Below are positions 1-8,611 of a stretch of DNA of 41,054 nucleotides, piece after piece. The stretch comes from an uncultured Spirochaetales bacterium. GTDB taxonomy: Bacteria; Spirochaetota; Spirochaetia; Sphaerochaetales; Sphaerochaetaceae. Made by a program: the position numbers and the translations under genes. The DNA lies in assembly GCA_949292445.1 (NCBI GenBank), contig CASEZU010000061.1:1-41054 (forward strand), written 5' to 3'. The stretch's first letter is position 1; each line of letters begins with the position of its first letter. The notes beneath the pieces are model-generated. The model did no database searches. It was not told the origin of the DNA and saw only the letters and a program-made list of their open reading frames with translations.

Positions 1-986
1 CTGTCGATGAAGCGTTCGCCGAAGCTCTCAAGCTCCTTGAACGTCGCGGCCGTGTGGAACTCCGGATGCCTCTTCACGGCCTCTTCGGACCACCTCTCGA
101 CTATCGAGAGTACCGGCATCCCGACATGCTTCATGATGAACGCGTATCTGCCCCTGCCGCCATAGTACTCCTCGTCCTTGATGCCATTCGAGAAGCAGTA
201 AAGCACGAAGCCCATCATCGGAGGGAGCATCACCTCGCATCCCTCATCCTCCAGAAGCCCCTGGAGATTGCTGTTGCCGAGCCTGGAGTACTTCATGTAG
301 ATCTCTCCGACCACTCCTACCTTGACGCGTGGTATGCGCTTGACGGGAATGGCGGCGAAGTCATCGGAGATCTGGTTTAGCTTCCGCTTCATGTTGCCCC
401 AGAAGTAGCCTCTGTTCCTCTCGTAGCAGTCTCCGAGTATCTTCGTCCATTTCTCTATGACGCGCTCGGTATCGCCCTTGTTGATCTCATACGGCCTTGT
501 CTGGTTTGACAGGAGCATTATCAGATCACCGTAGACGAGGGCCGTGAAGGCCTGGACGAGCATCGGGAAGGTGATCTTGAACCCTGGATTGGAGTTCATC
601 CCCTGCAGGTTCGCGGATATCACGGGAATGTTCCCAAGGCCCGCTCTTTCGAGCGCCTTCAGCAGCAGGAAGTAGTAGTTAGAAGCCCTGCATCCGCCAC
701 CCGTCTGCGATATGATCAGCGCGCACCTGTCCTTATCCACGAGGCCCCGGTGTATGGCATCTATCATCTGTCCGATGACCAGGAGTGCGGGGTAGCACAT
801 GTCGTTATGGACGTACTTGAGCCCTTCCTGTATCACCGTGTGGGAGGAGTTCTCCAGGAGAAGCGGCCTGAAGCCATGGTTGATGAATATCCTCTTCATT
901 ATATTGAAATGGATAGGAGACATGTTCGGGATGACTATCGTCCACCCGTCATTCTTCATCTCCTCGGTAAAAGGCTTATTTTCCAT
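1..986 (-). CDS. 2-hydroxyacyl-CoA dehydratase (HgdB/COG3580-like) protein, 3' end cut off by window edge
   Basis: An open frame starts with ATG at 986 and stays open to the left edge, giving about 328 residues of an unfinished protein. It begins MENKPFTEEMKNDGWTIVIP and contains NMSPIHF, NDMCYPALLVIGQ and TGGGCRASNYF. These are motifs of the dehydratase-like domain that in many anaerobes is fused to the C-terminus of activase-related proteins of about 1400 residues. The cysteines in DMCYP and GGGCR are the likely iron-sulfur ligands, by family analogy. The gene overlaps the end of the upstream activase gene by 11 bp in a different frame, so the two are probably translationally coupled and work together. 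The substrate is unknown; these stand-alone relatives are mostly uncharacterised, and a fermentative dehydration is only one possibility. The stop codon lies outside the window. Confidence 0.8.
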   Translation of the reverse strand, partial: MENKPFTEEMKNDGWTIVIPNMSPIHFNIMKRIFINHGFRPLLLENSSHTVIQEGLKYVHNDMCYPALLVIGQMIDAIHRGLVDKDRCALIISQTGGGCRASNYYFLLLKALERAGLGNIPVISANLQGMNSNPGFKITFPMLVQAFTALVYGDLIMLLSNQTRPYEINKGDTERVIEKWTKILGDCYERNRGYFWGNMKRKLNQISDDFAAIPVKRIPRVKVGVVGEIYMKYSRLGNSNLQGLLEDEGCEVMLPPMMGFVLYCFSNGIKDEEYYGGRGRYAFIMKHVGMPVLSIVERWSEEAVKRHPEFHTAATFKELESFGERFID

Positions 987-3915
987 TCTCGTTCTCTTCC
1001 TTTTCCTTCTCCTCTTCCATCTCTATGGCCGCGAAGAGGCTCCTCATCCTTATACGTACCGCCCCGAGGTTCGTTATCTCATCGATCTTGATCTGGGTGT
1101 ATATCCTATCCTCGCCGCGGAGTATGTCCTTCACCTCATCGGTGGTGACCGCATCCAGCCCGCAGCCGAATGAGACGAGCTGTACCAGGTTCATGTCCTT
1201 CTGCTTCGCGATATAGCGCGCCGCGTCATACATCCTCGCATGGTATGTCCACTGGTTAAGCACACCGAAGCTTCCCTTGTCGGTAAGTGGGGCGATCGAG
1301 TCCTCCGTTATGACAGAGGCACCAAGGGAGACGATCATGCGGTCGATGCCGTGGTTGATCTCCGGATCCGTGTGATAGGGCCTGCCTGCAAGCACGATGA
1401 TCGGTCTCTTCTCCTCCCTGGACATCCTGATGATCTCAAGGCCCTTCTCCGTGACCTTGCGGCGGTATTCGCCAAGCTCTGCGAAGGCCTTTTCCACGGC
1501 CTTCCTCGCGTCGTGCCGGCTTACGCTGAAAAGCTCTGAGATGCGCTTTGCAAGGTGCCCCGGATGCTCAAGCGAGAGGTAGCCGAGCGTGAGGGGGATG
1601 CCCTCCAGATCCTGATTGCCCTTTATCACCTCACCATAGTAGGCGACGACAGGGCAGTTGAAGTGGTTGTTTCCCTTCTCCTCGTCGATATTATAGCTGG
1701 AGCAGGGGATGAAGATCCTGTCGACCTTCTGATCCACGAGATACTGTATGTGCCCATGCATGAGCTTTGCTGGGAAGCATACGGTATCTGAAGGGATGGA
1801 TGCCTGCCCGTGTATGTAGATATCCCTGTTGGAGAATGGTGATACCACGGTGTCGTATCCAAGGCTCTGGAACAATGTCACATAGAAGGGCAGAAGCTCG
1901 TACATCCCGAGCGCGAGAGGAAGGCCCAGCGTGCCTTTGCTCCCTTCCTTGCGTTCCCTGTAGCCCTCGAGAAGCTCCTGCTTGTAGGCATAGACGTCAT
2001 AGACATCATCCCTCTTCGGGGCCTTGCCCGTCACAGGGCGCTCGCATCTGTTTCCGGAGATAAGGCGGCGTTTCGAGCCGAAGGAGTTTACGGTGAGCAG
2101 GCAGTGGTTCGTACAGCCGTTGCATCTGACGTTCTTGACCGTATGCTCCAGCGCGTCAAGCTCTTCCTTCCTGATCGTGGAACTCAGCACGAGCCCCTTC
2201 CGGGACGCCATCATCTGGGCGTAGAGCGCGGCTCCGTATGCACCCATCAGGCCTGCTATCGTGGGCCTGACGACCTCAAGCCCAAGCTCCTTCTCGAAGG
2301 CCCTGAGGACCGCGTCGTTGAGGAATGTTCCTCCTTGTGTGACGATCCTGTGGCCCAGCTCATCGGGATTGGAGGTCCTTATGACCTTGTACAGGGCGTT
2401 CTTGACGACGCTTATCGCGAGGCCTGCGGAGATATCATTGATGGAGGCTCCGTCCTTCTGCGCCTGCTTCACGGAGGAGTTCATGAATACCGTGCATCTG
2501 GAGCCGAGATCGACAGGATTCCTTGATGCTATGGCGAGATGGGCGAAATCCGTCGCGCTCTGTCCCAGCGCGTTGGCGAAGGTCTGCAGGAACGATCCGC
2601 AGCCGGATGAGCAGGCCTCATTGAGGAAGATATCATCGATGACGCCATCGCGGATGCGGAAGCACTTTATATCCTGCCCGCCGATATCGATGATGAAGTC
2701 CACATCGTTCATGAAATGCTTTGCGCCGAGGAAGTGAGCCTCCGTCTCGACCAGCGAGAAATCGAGGTTGAACGCAGACTTCATCAGATCCTCGCCGTAT
2801 CCTGTGGAAGCCGATGCGGCTATCGTGATGTCAGGATAGGTGTCATAGAGCGTGGAGAGGAATGAGTGTATCGCCTGCACGGGATTGCCGTTGTTCGGAC
2901 TGTAGCGCGATAGCAGCAGGTCCCCGTTCTCCGCAAGCAGGCAGGTCTTTATCGTCGTTGATCCGGCATCGATTCCGAGATACGCCCGTCCGGAGTAGGT
3001 CGAAGGATCGCGGAGCGGTACCGTTGCCTTCTGATGCCTCTCGATGAACGCCTTGTAGTCATCCTCTCCGTCGAAGAGCGGCTCAAGCTTGGTGAAGCTT
3101 CCCTTGCCCCTGTAGCTTTCGAGTGCCTTTATGATATCCGAAAGCCTCATCTTCTTGCCGCCAGGGGAGAGGGCTGAGCCCATCGCGACGTAATACAGTG
3201 AGTTCTCCGGGCAGATTCCCGTCGTTCCGAGCGCCTTGTCGAAGAAGATCCTGAGGTGCCTGATGAATGTCAGAGGGCCTCCGAGATAGATTACCTTGCC
3301 TTCTATCTTCCTTCCCTGTGCGAGTCCAGCGATCGTCTGGTTCACCACCGCCACCAGTATCGATGCCGCGATATCCTCTGTCTTGGCGCCCTGGTTTATC
3401 AGCGGCTGGATATCGGACTTGGCGAATACCCCGCAGCGTGACGCGATCGTGTATATCTCCGTTGACTTCTCGGCAAGCCTGTCTATGTCATCGCGGCTGA
3501 TGCCCAGAAGCGTTGCCATCTGGTCGATGAACGCGCCTGTGCCTCCGGCGCAGGTTCCATTCATCCTTACCTCAAGCCCGTTCTTCAGGAAGAGGATCTT
3601 CGCATCCTCTCCACCGAGCTCTATGATGGTATCGGTATCAGGTATGAAGGTACGGGCGGCCACGCGCGTCGCGTAGACCTCCTGCACGAATGGTATGTCA
3701 GCGGCTTCAGCAAGTCCCATGCCTGCCGAGCCTGAGAGGGAGATGGTTACTTCCTCATCCCCGATGGCCTCCATCGCGGCCGTCAGCATTTCCTTGCCTT
3801 TCTCTATTATCTGTGAATAATGGCGCTGGTAGTCGCTGTAGACAAGCTTATTGTCCTCGTCCATGGCGACTGTCTTCATCGTAGTCGACCCTACATCTAT
3901 TCCGATTTTCAGCAT
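976..3915 (-). CDS. Acyl-CoA dehydratase activase-related protein with two BadF/BcrA ATPase domains and a DUF2229-type domain
   Basis: This 979-residue protein starts MLKIGIDVGSTTMKT, the phosphate-binding loop of the ASKHA ATPase fold. Domain 1 (about 1-255) has C122 in GTCAGGTGAF and C161 in SRCGVFAKSD, the expected ligands of the bridging 4Fe-4S cluster in 2-hydroxyglutaryl-CoA dehydratase activators. A second copy starts near residue 312 (YLGIDAGSTTIKT) with its own NEACSSGCGSF and LGSRCTVFMNSS motifs. The C-terminal third (about 660-880; GMYELLPF, CFPAKLMHGH) matches the DUF2229-like part of large activase-related proteins. Family role: ATP-driven one-electron transfer to a dehydratase partner; the partner here is the overlapping gene at 1-986. 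The tail is a run of Glu, Lys and Asn. The start has no Shine-Dalgarno sequence, but a TATAAC box lies 10 nt upstream. Confidence 0.85.
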   Translation of the reverse strand: MLKIGIDVGSTTMKTVAMDEDNKLVYSDYQRHYSQIIEKGKEMLTAAMEAIGDEEVTISLSGSAGMGLAEAADIPFVQEVYATRVAARTFIPDTDTIIELGGEDAKILFLKNGLEVRMNGTCAGGTGAFIDQMATLLGISRDDIDRLAEKSTEIYTIASRCGVFAKSDIQPLINQGAKTEDIAASILVAVVNQTIAGLAQGRKIEGKVIYLGGPLTFIRHLRIFFDKALGTTGICPENSLYYVAMGSALSPGGKKMRLSDIIKALESYRGKGSFTKLEPLFDGEDDYKAFIERHQKATVPLRDPSTYSGRAYLGIDAGSTTIKTCLLAENGDLLLSRYSPNNGNPVQAIHSFLSTLYDTYPDITIAASASTGYGEDLMKSAFNLDFSLVETEAHFLGAKHFMNDVDFIIDIGGQDIKCFRIRDGVIDDIFLNEACSSGCGSFLQTFANALGQSATDFAHLAIASRNPVDLGSRCTVFMNSSVKQAQKDGASINDISAGLAISVVKNALYKVIRTSNPDELGHRIVTQGGTFLNDAVLRAFEKELGLEVVRPTIAGLMGAYGAALYAQMMASRKGLVLSSTIRKEELDALEHTVKNVRCNGCTNHCLLTVNSFGSKRRLISGNRCERPVTGKAPKRDDVYDVYAYKQELLEGYRERKEGSKGTLGLPLALGMYELLPFYVTLFQSLGYDTVVSPFSNRDIYIHGQASIPSDTVCFPAKLMHGHIQYLVDQKVDRIFIPCSSYNIDEEKGNNHFNCPVVAYYGEVIKGNQDLEGIPLTLGYLSLEHPGHLAKRISELFSVSRHDARKAVEKAFAELGEYRRKVTEKGLEIIRMSREEKRPIIVLAGRPYHTDPEINHGIDRMIVSLGASVITEDSIAPLTDKGSFGVLNQWTYHARMYDAARYIAKQKDMNLVQLVSFGCGLDAVTTDEVKDILRGEDRIYTQIKIDEITNLGAVRIRMRSLFAAIEMEEEKEKEENENGK

Positions 3916-4030
3916 ACGCTATGAAGTTATATGAATCAGGGAAAATGAGCAAGCCTCCCCACCCCATGATGGCCATAAGCGGCTTCATGCCTAACTTATA
4001 GCGAATCAAGGATATATAGGAGGCTGGCAG

Positions 4031-5086
4031 TCAGAGAGCCACTGCTATGGCAGTCAGCGTGACGGCTACGGGAATCGACATGAGGAGATAGTGGATCGCG
4101 AATCTTCCACGGTCCTTTCCCATCATCATGAACGCAGGGAAGGCCGCCATGCTCGTTATCAATCCTAGGCTTCCGATATTCACCGCCCGCAGGAGCGTGA
4201 CGGGATCTGATGAGGGATGGAGCAATAGGGCGGAGAGCGTCGATCCGATAAGCTCCGTGATTCCTATCGCAGGAGCCATGCCCGGCATATCCAGATCGAT
4301 CGACGAGGTGAAGAGCGATAGCAGCATGAAGGAGAACGGGATCGCCCAATTCACCGATAAGAGTGCCTTCCTGTCGAAGATCAGCAGCACGACCAGGAAG
4401 AGGATGAGGATATCCATCCAGAAGAAGGTCCCGACCGCGGTGAGGACAGATATTATCATCATACAGACATAGAGCATCCTCATGGACTTCGAGCCTTCGG
4501 TATCTATCTCCTCATGGAGGAATATCTCATCACGCACGTTCCGTCCAAGCACAGCAAGCGGCAGGAAGAGGACGAACGCCAGCCCTGTAAGCGCGAGCGG
4601 AAGCATCGGCATGATCATCGTGCCTTCATCTCCGAGCCTTGGCGCTATGTAGAGGTTGGCAAGGCTACCAGAGGGAAGGAGCATCGATCCGAGGGAGGCA
4701 GAAAGCACGACCAGTGCCGCTGCCGATGGTATGTAGCGCTCCCTCTCGGCCCCTTTCAGCGTGCTTATTGCCATCGGGACCATCACCAGCACTGCCGCAT
4801 ATGATGTTATCAGCGCTCCCAGCGCGTAGGAGAAGAGCCCTATGAAGAGCAGGACGACATATGAGAAGCGTATCATGGAGAGGAATGACCGCATCAGCGA
4901 GAACGCCCTTTCCCTTCTCAGCCCTGCGTATGATACGTAGATCAGAGGGAAGGTGAAGAACACATCCCATCCCAGATTCACGATGTCCTCGCCCTGAGGT
5001 ACCCTTATAGCTACCCCGATCATGGCGAGTAGGAGGGATAGGGGAAGGTACCAATGGCTCCTGAGATAGCCGACGATCTTATTCAT
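4031..5086 (-). CDS. ArsB/NhaD-like ion transporter superfamily permease
   Basis: The product is a 351-residue, very hydrophobic protein with about nine or ten membrane segments. The segments around SYAAVLVMVPMAIS and LGSMLLPSGSLANLYI resemble the paired re-entrant hairpin motifs of the ArsB/NhaD/SLC13 group, where the second normally reads like GS.LTP.GNPQNL. Here GNPQ is replaced by GSLA, so the ion or substrate cannot be inferred. The start at 5086 (MNKIVGYL) is preferred over an in-frame start at 5113 because GGGAG lies 7 nt upstream. It overlaps the thiI stop by 8 bp and is the last gene of the rfbB-cysteine desulfurase-thiI operon, with no evident functional link to it. Assignment to the superfamily is fairly secure; a precise function is not. 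Confidence 0.65.
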   Translation of the reverse strand: MNKIVGYLRSHWYLPLSLLLAMIGVAIRVPQGEDIVNLGWDVFFTFPLIYVSYAGLRRERAFSLMRSFLSMIRFSYVVLLFIGLFSYALGALITSYAAVLVMVPMAISTLKGAERERYIPSAAALVVLSASLGSMLLPSGSLANLYIAPRLGDEGTMIMPMLPLALTGLAFVLFLPLAVLGRNVRDEIFLHEEIDTEGSKSMRMLYVCMMIISVLTAVGTFFWMDILILFLVVLLIFDRKALLSVNWAIPFSFMLLSLFTSSIDLDMPGMAPAIGITELIGSTLSALLLHPSSDPVTLLRAVNIGSLGLITSMAAFPAFMMMGKDRGRFAIHYLLMSIPVAVTLTAIAVAL

Positions 5087-6269
5087 CCTTCGACTCCCTG
5101 CCCATTGCATCATAGGTATAGACCACCGTCTCCTTCACGGCCTTCTCGATGAACGGCGTCATGTCCAGCTCCTCGAAGTGCCTCCTTGCCACTTCCTTTA
5201 TGGGGCGGGTTATCGGATGCTTCGGAGAGAAGACGACACAGCAGTCTTCGTAGGGGAGGATGGATGTATCGTAGGTACCGATCTTCCTCGCCCTGATGAT
5301 GATCTCCTCCTTATCCATTCCCAGAAGCGGGCGCAGTACTAGGAGATCCGTCATGCTGTCGGTGAATGACATCGCGTCAAGCGTCTGCGATGCAACCTGC
5401 GAGAGAGCCTCTCCGGTTATCAGCGCGGTTGCCCCGTATTCCTTCGCTATCCGCTCGGCCGTCTGCATCATCGAGGCGCGGAACATCAGCGTAGCCTCCT
5501 CCTCATAGCCGTTGTCGCGGATGTATACCTGCCCATCTGTGAATGGGACCACGAAGAGCCGGAGCCCCTGCATGTATGGCGCTATAAGGGAAGCAAGCGT
5601 CCGGACCTTCTCCAGCGCCATCTCCGATGTATATGGATAGGCATGGAAGTAGATCGCATCTGCCTTCATTCCTCGCTTCGCCATCATCGCTCCGGCAACC
5701 GGGCTGTCTATCCCACCTGACAGGAGAAGCATGCCCTTGCCTGCCGTGCCGACAGGAAGGCCTCCGACGGAACGGCTCTCGCCTGTATAGAGATAGGCCT
5801 CGTTCCTTATCTCGCAGGTCAGGGTGTTGTCTGGATCATCGAGGTTGACGGTAAGCTCGGGATAAAGCTCATGCACGACCTCTGCAAGGCGTATGGCTAT
5901 CTCCTTGGAGGAGAGGGGGAATGCCTTGTCCTCGCGCTTCACCGTTATGCGGAAGCTGCCTTTGCAGGAGAATGCGCCAGGAAGGATCTTCCTCGCCGTC
6001 TCCTCGATCGCGGCCATGTCCTTCTCAGTCCTATGCGCCTCAGCGAATCCCGTTATGCCGCTGGTGGTGGAGAGTGCCTTCTCCATAAGCTCCTTCGGCG
6101 CGCTCTCCTCTATATACGCGTAGAGGCGTCCCTTCTGCTTGTCGATCTCCGAATGATAAGGACGCAGCTTGTCCTTTATGTTATGCCTGAGCCTCTTCTC
6201 GAAGAGGTTTCTGTTGCCGCCTTTGAGGGATATCTCACCCTCCTTTATAAGATAGAGCCTGTCAGCCAT
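5079..6269 (-). CDS. thiI: tRNA 4-thiouridine synthase ThiI (no rhodanese domain)
   Basis: The product is 396 residues starting MADRLYLIKEGEISLKGGNR, the standard ThiI N-terminus (ferredoxin-like then THUMP domain). It is followed by the PP-loop SGGIDSPVAG near residue 179, which adenylates U8 of tRNA. The motif EDCCVVFSPKHP near the C-terminus supplies the conserved cysteine. The protein ends soon after the catalytic domain, so the rhodanese domain of the E. coli enzyme is absent. In Bacillus subtilis a ThiI of this short type works with a dedicated NifS-like desulfurase encoded next to it; here such a gene lies immediately upstream with an 8-bp overlap. The start at 6269 is chosen by homology over an in-frame start at 6317. 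A role in thiazole (thiamine) synthesis is less likely without the rhodanese domain. Confidence 0.93.
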   Translation of the reverse strand: MADRLYLIKEGEISLKGGNRNLFEKRLRHNIKDKLRPYHSEIDKQKGRLYAYIEESAPKELMEKALSTTSGITGFAEAHRTEKDMAAIEETARKILPGAFSCKGSFRITVKREDKAFPLSSKEIAIRLAEVVHELYPELTVNLDDPDNTLTCEIRNEAYLYTGESRSVGGLPVGTAGKGMLLLSGGIDSPVAGAMMAKRGMKADAIYFHAYPYTSEMALEKVRTLASLIAPYMQGLRLFVVPFTDGQVYIRDNGYEEEATLMFRASMMQTAERIAKEYGATALITGEALSQVASQTLDAMSFTDSMTDLLVLRPLLGMDKEEIIIRARKIGTYDTSILPYEDCCVVFSPKHPITRPIKEVARRHFEELDMTPFIEKAVKETVVYTYDAMGRESKDE

Positions 6270-7386
6270 TGCCGATCTCCTTGATTGCTGCCAAGAGCGC
6301 ATCCACGCCTTCCTCATCGCTCTCGTTCGATAGCGATATCCTCACGGCCTTTCTCGCCGCCTCGCTACGGAAGCCCATGGCGAGTAGTATCCTCTCGCCC
6401 TCACCCTTGGCATTGTTGGAACAGGCCGATCCTGATGATACCGCGATGCCTTTATCCGAGAGCATCCTTGTATATACCTCGGAAGGCAGCGGGGATGCAA
6501 ATGATATTATATACGGCGATGAGTCCTCCGGAGAGAATAGCTGGAAGCCTAGCTCTTCCATGGTGTGCCTTATCCTCTGGTTGAGGGCCTTGATGCGCTT
6601 CTGCTTATCCTCGGATCCGGAGAGCCATTCGCTCAGGGCCGCGCTGAATCCGGCGATTGCCGGAAGGTTCTCCGTCCCGCCGCGCTTTCCTTTCTCCTGC
6701 CCGCCCGCCGATGATAGCGCCGTGAATGACTCTGGCCGTCTGAGGTAGAGCATCCCGATGCCTCTGGGGCCGTTGATCTTATGCGCGGAGAATGAGGCTC
6801 CGTCTATGCCTAGCCCTGCTATGTCATATGGAATCTTCCCCAGCGCCTGTACGGAATCGGAGAAGAAGAAGATCCTTCTCCTTCCTCTCTTCTCGTACTC
6901 CCTTACCGTCTCCACCAGCCCTTTTATATCCTCGATCGCTCCTGTAACGTTGTTCACTGCCATGATCGCGACGAGCTTGGTGTCTGGCGTGAGTTCTGCC
7001 TCAAGGTCCTCCTTGCGTATGAAGCCGCCTTTGGCCTTGAGCCTTGCTGTCTTCCAGCCATGTGCCTCAAGCACCCGTAGCCATGACGCCACTGCCTCAT
7101 GCTCGATCGCGGATATGATCACCTTGCCTGGATCCTGCATCAGAAGCGAGGAGAAGACCGTGGCGATCGACTCAGTGGCTCCAGAGGTGAAGAAGAGGGA
7201 AGATGCGGGTACTGAGAGTAGCGATGCCATGTTCTCCCTCAGTCTTTCAAGCTCCTTGTGCGCCTTCATCCCTTCGCGGTGTATTGACGAGGGATTGGCG
7301 AAGAACTCCCTTTCCGTATCGATATATGCCTTGAGCGCGGCTTCGGAGAGCCTCGTCGTGGCGGCATTGTCAAAATAGAGATCCAT
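6262..7386 (-). CDS. Cysteine desulfurase (NifS/IscS family), likely ThiI sulfur donor
   Basis: This 374-residue PLP enzyme starts MDLYFDNAATTR. K203 in SAHKINGPRG is the Schiff-base lysine, H96 in SAIEHEAV stacks on the cofactor, and RGGTEN (236-241) is the family signature. C322 in SSGSACSNNAKG is the active-site cysteine that carries the persulfide. The loop around C322 is short and the protein lacks the longer IscS C-terminus, which resembles dedicated NifS-like desulfurases. Adjacency to thiI (8-bp overlap) implies that it feeds sulfur to tRNA 4-thiouridine, though a general Fe-S role cannot be excluded. It starts 8 bp after the rfbB stop. The ATG at 7386 is preferred over 7422 because the conserved fold begins there. 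Confidence 0.9.
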   Translation of the reverse strand: MDLYFDNAATTRLSEAALKAYIDTEREFFANPSSIHREGMKAHKELERLRENMASLLSVPASSLFFTSGATESIATVFSSLLMQDPGKVIISAIEHEAVASWLRVLEAHGWKTARLKAKGGFIRKEDLEAELTPDTKLVAIMAVNNVTGAIEDIKGLVETVREYEKRGRRRIFFFSDSVQALGKIPYDIAGLGIDGASFSAHKINGPRGIGMLYLRRPESFTALSSAGGQEKGKRGGTENLPAIAGFSAALSEWLSGSEDKQKRIKALNQRIRHTMEELGFQLFSPEDSSPYIISFASPLPSEVYTRMLSDKGIAVSSGSACSNNAKGEGERILLAMGFRSEAARKAVRISLSNESDEEGVDALLAAIKEIGNG

Positions 7387-7394
7387 GACTGGAA

Positions 7395-8363
7395 TTAGAG
7401 CGAAGTAGGGGATGTTTTGCAAGAGCAGCCGCTGATTACCTCTTGAAGCCTCTTTTGGAAATCTCCTGTAGGGAACGATACTCCAAGCTCTCTTCGTAGC
7501 TTTCCGGCATCGAGGGCATAGCGCCTGTCATGGCCTGGCCTGTCAGGAACGAACCTGATAAGGCTGTCATCCTTGCCGAGCATGGAGAGTATCATGCGTA
7601 TGAGGGCGATGTTTGATATCTCGATCCCGCTGCCTATGTTGTAGATCTCTCCTTTCCGGCCTTTCCTTATCACTGCCTCGATTGCCGTAGAGTGATCGTC
7701 CGCATGTATCCATTCACGTACGTTGCTGCCATCTCCATAGACTGGTATGGATTCTCCTTTCAAGGCCTTTGACACCGTCATCGGTATCAGTTTCTCCTCG
7801 TGTTGCCATGGTCCATAGTTATTCGTGCATCTTGAGATCGTGGCATCAAGGCCGTATGTCCTCACATAGGACAGCACAAGCAGGTCTGCCGCTGCCTTCG
7901 ACGCGCTGTATGGCGAGCTGGGACGGAGAGGGGAGCTCTCGCTGAACCGCTCGTCGCTATCGATGGGAAGATCTCCGTATACCTCATCAGTGGATACCTG
8001 ATGGAAGCGTCTTACGCCTGCCTCAAGCGTGGCATCCATCAGCACTCCCGTGCCCAGTACATTCGTCTCAAGGAAGATGGAAGGGGAGTCTATCGACCTA
8101 TCGACATGGCTCTCTGCGGCGAAGTTCACTATGGTGTCTGGATGGAATGAGGATATGGCCTCATCCACGTCCTTCCTGCTTCTTATATCACCCTTGAAGA
8201 ATGAGAAGCGCTTATCATCCACCACGCTTTCAAGGCGAGCCATATCAGCGGCATAAGTCATGGCGTCGAATACCATCAATGCCTCTGTATCATCGCGTCT
8301 CATCATATGGCGTACGAACGCCGATCCTATGAAACCTGCTCCTCCGGTAACGATAAGCCTCAT
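7395..8363 (-). CDS. rfbB: dTDP-glucose 4,6-dehydratase
   Basis: The 322-residue short-chain dehydrogenase/reductase-type enzyme begins MRLIVTGGAGFIGSAF, the NAD-binding Rossmann motif. STDEVYGDL (the Thr-Asp-Glu of the dehydratase) and YSASKAAAD (catalytic Tyr and Lys) are the hallmarks that separate it from UDP-glucose epimerases, and CTNNYGPWQ is also conserved. It converts dTDP-glucose to dTDP-4-keto-6-deoxyglucose in the cytoplasm for deoxysugar (rhamnose-type) synthesis. No rfbA, rfbC or rfbD lies nearby, so it is an orphan in this window, at the head of a sulfur-transfer operon. It has no Shine-Dalgarno sequence; an extended -10 box ends 6 nt before the ATG, suggesting a leaderless transcript. 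A short upstream ORF ends in an ATGA overlap with this start. Confidence 0.9.
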   Translation of the reverse strand: MRLIVTGGAGFIGSAFVRHMMRRDDTEALMVFDAMTYAADMARLESVVDDKRFSFFKGDIRSRKDVDEAISSFHPDTIVNFAAESHVDRSIDSPSIFLETNVLGTGVLMDATLEAGVRRFHQVSTDEVYGDLPIDSDERFSESSPLRPSSPYSASKAAADLLVLSYVRTYGLDATISRCTNNYGPWQHEEKLIPMTVSKALKGESIPVYGDGSNVREWIHADDHSTAIEAVIRKGRKGEIYNIGSGIEISNIALIRMILSMLGKDDSLIRFVPDRPGHDRRYALDAGKLRRELGVSFPTGDFQKRLQEVISGCSCKTSPTSL

Positions 8364-8506
8364 GACAGGATGATAGCATGAGATAGCTTAATGGATTTCA
8401 GATTCTTCACGGGCTTGGAAAGGACCAGCTGCTCATCCGTCAAGGCTGGGATATCCGAGGTATCGATCTCAGAGTCCGGACGGGCATTTTCTTCATATCT
8501 GGCCAT
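8360..8506 (-). pseudogene. Decayed BrnA/CopG-type antitoxin-like ORF (48 residues)
   Basis: The frame reads MARYEENARPDSEIDTSDIP, then ALTDEQLVLSKPVKNLKSIK, and stops eight residues later. The stretch DSEIDTSDIPxLTDEQ is typical of the N-terminal half of BrnA-like antitoxins, which normally continue into a ribbon-helix-helix DNA-binding segment. That segment is missing, so this looks like a truncated remnant with no toxin gene beside it. The frame stays open upstream to 8635, but that part reads through the inverted repeat and into the tRNA-Thr gene and is unlikely to be coding. Its TGA overlaps the rfbB ATG (ATGA). It could instead be a short expressed leader peptide coupled to rfbB. Family assignment rests on motif memory only. 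Confidence 0.35.
8370..8378 (-). promoter_or_regulatory. Extended -10 promoter of rfbB, predicted leaderless
   Basis: On the minus strand the motif TGC-TATCAT ends 6 nt before the rfbB ATG (8363). TG one base before the hexamer is an extended -10. No good -35 hexamer is seen at 16-18 bp, and no ribosome binding site lies between the box and the ATG. Initiation at the usual distance would start the RNA at or within a base or two of the start codon. Confidence 0.45.
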
Positions 8507-8532
8507 GAGTCTGCTTATATTTTCAGGTTTTT

Positions 8533-8554
8533 GGTAACACATCGGTAACACTTT
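8533..8554. repeat. Tandem direct repeat GGTAACAC, 11-bp period
   Basis: GGTAACAC occurs at 8533-8540 and again at 8544-8551, separated by ATC, so the two copies repeat on one DNA helical turn. They lie 60-80 bp beyond the 3' end of tRNA-Thr, next to a 9-bp inverted repeat. Paired short direct repeats of this kind resemble recombinase or regulator arm sites, but no integrase is present in the window. Confidence 0.5.
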
Positions 8555-8564
8555 CAATGAATAA

Positions 8565-8593
8565 GACCTTGCATCTCTATATATTGCAAGGTC
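8565..8593 (-). terminator. Strong stem-loop after tRNA-Thr (terminator or recombination core)
   Basis: GACCTTGCA (8565-8573) and TGCAAGGTC (8585-8593) form a perfect 9-bp inverted repeat around an 11-nt AT-rich loop. It begins 19 nt past the tRNA 3' end. On the tRNA strand it is followed by TTATTC, a poor U tract, so termination is possible but weak. The same geometry would also fit a recombination core site. Confidence 0.5.
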
Positions 8594-8611
8594 CTTCATC
8601 TCTCTATTAAA

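Noticed and set aside
3916..4030. Inverted bits (AAGCC...GGCTT, CATGA...TCATG) between the permease and activase genes
   Set aside because: Arms are only 5 bp with long, unpaired loops; not enough for a terminator or operator.
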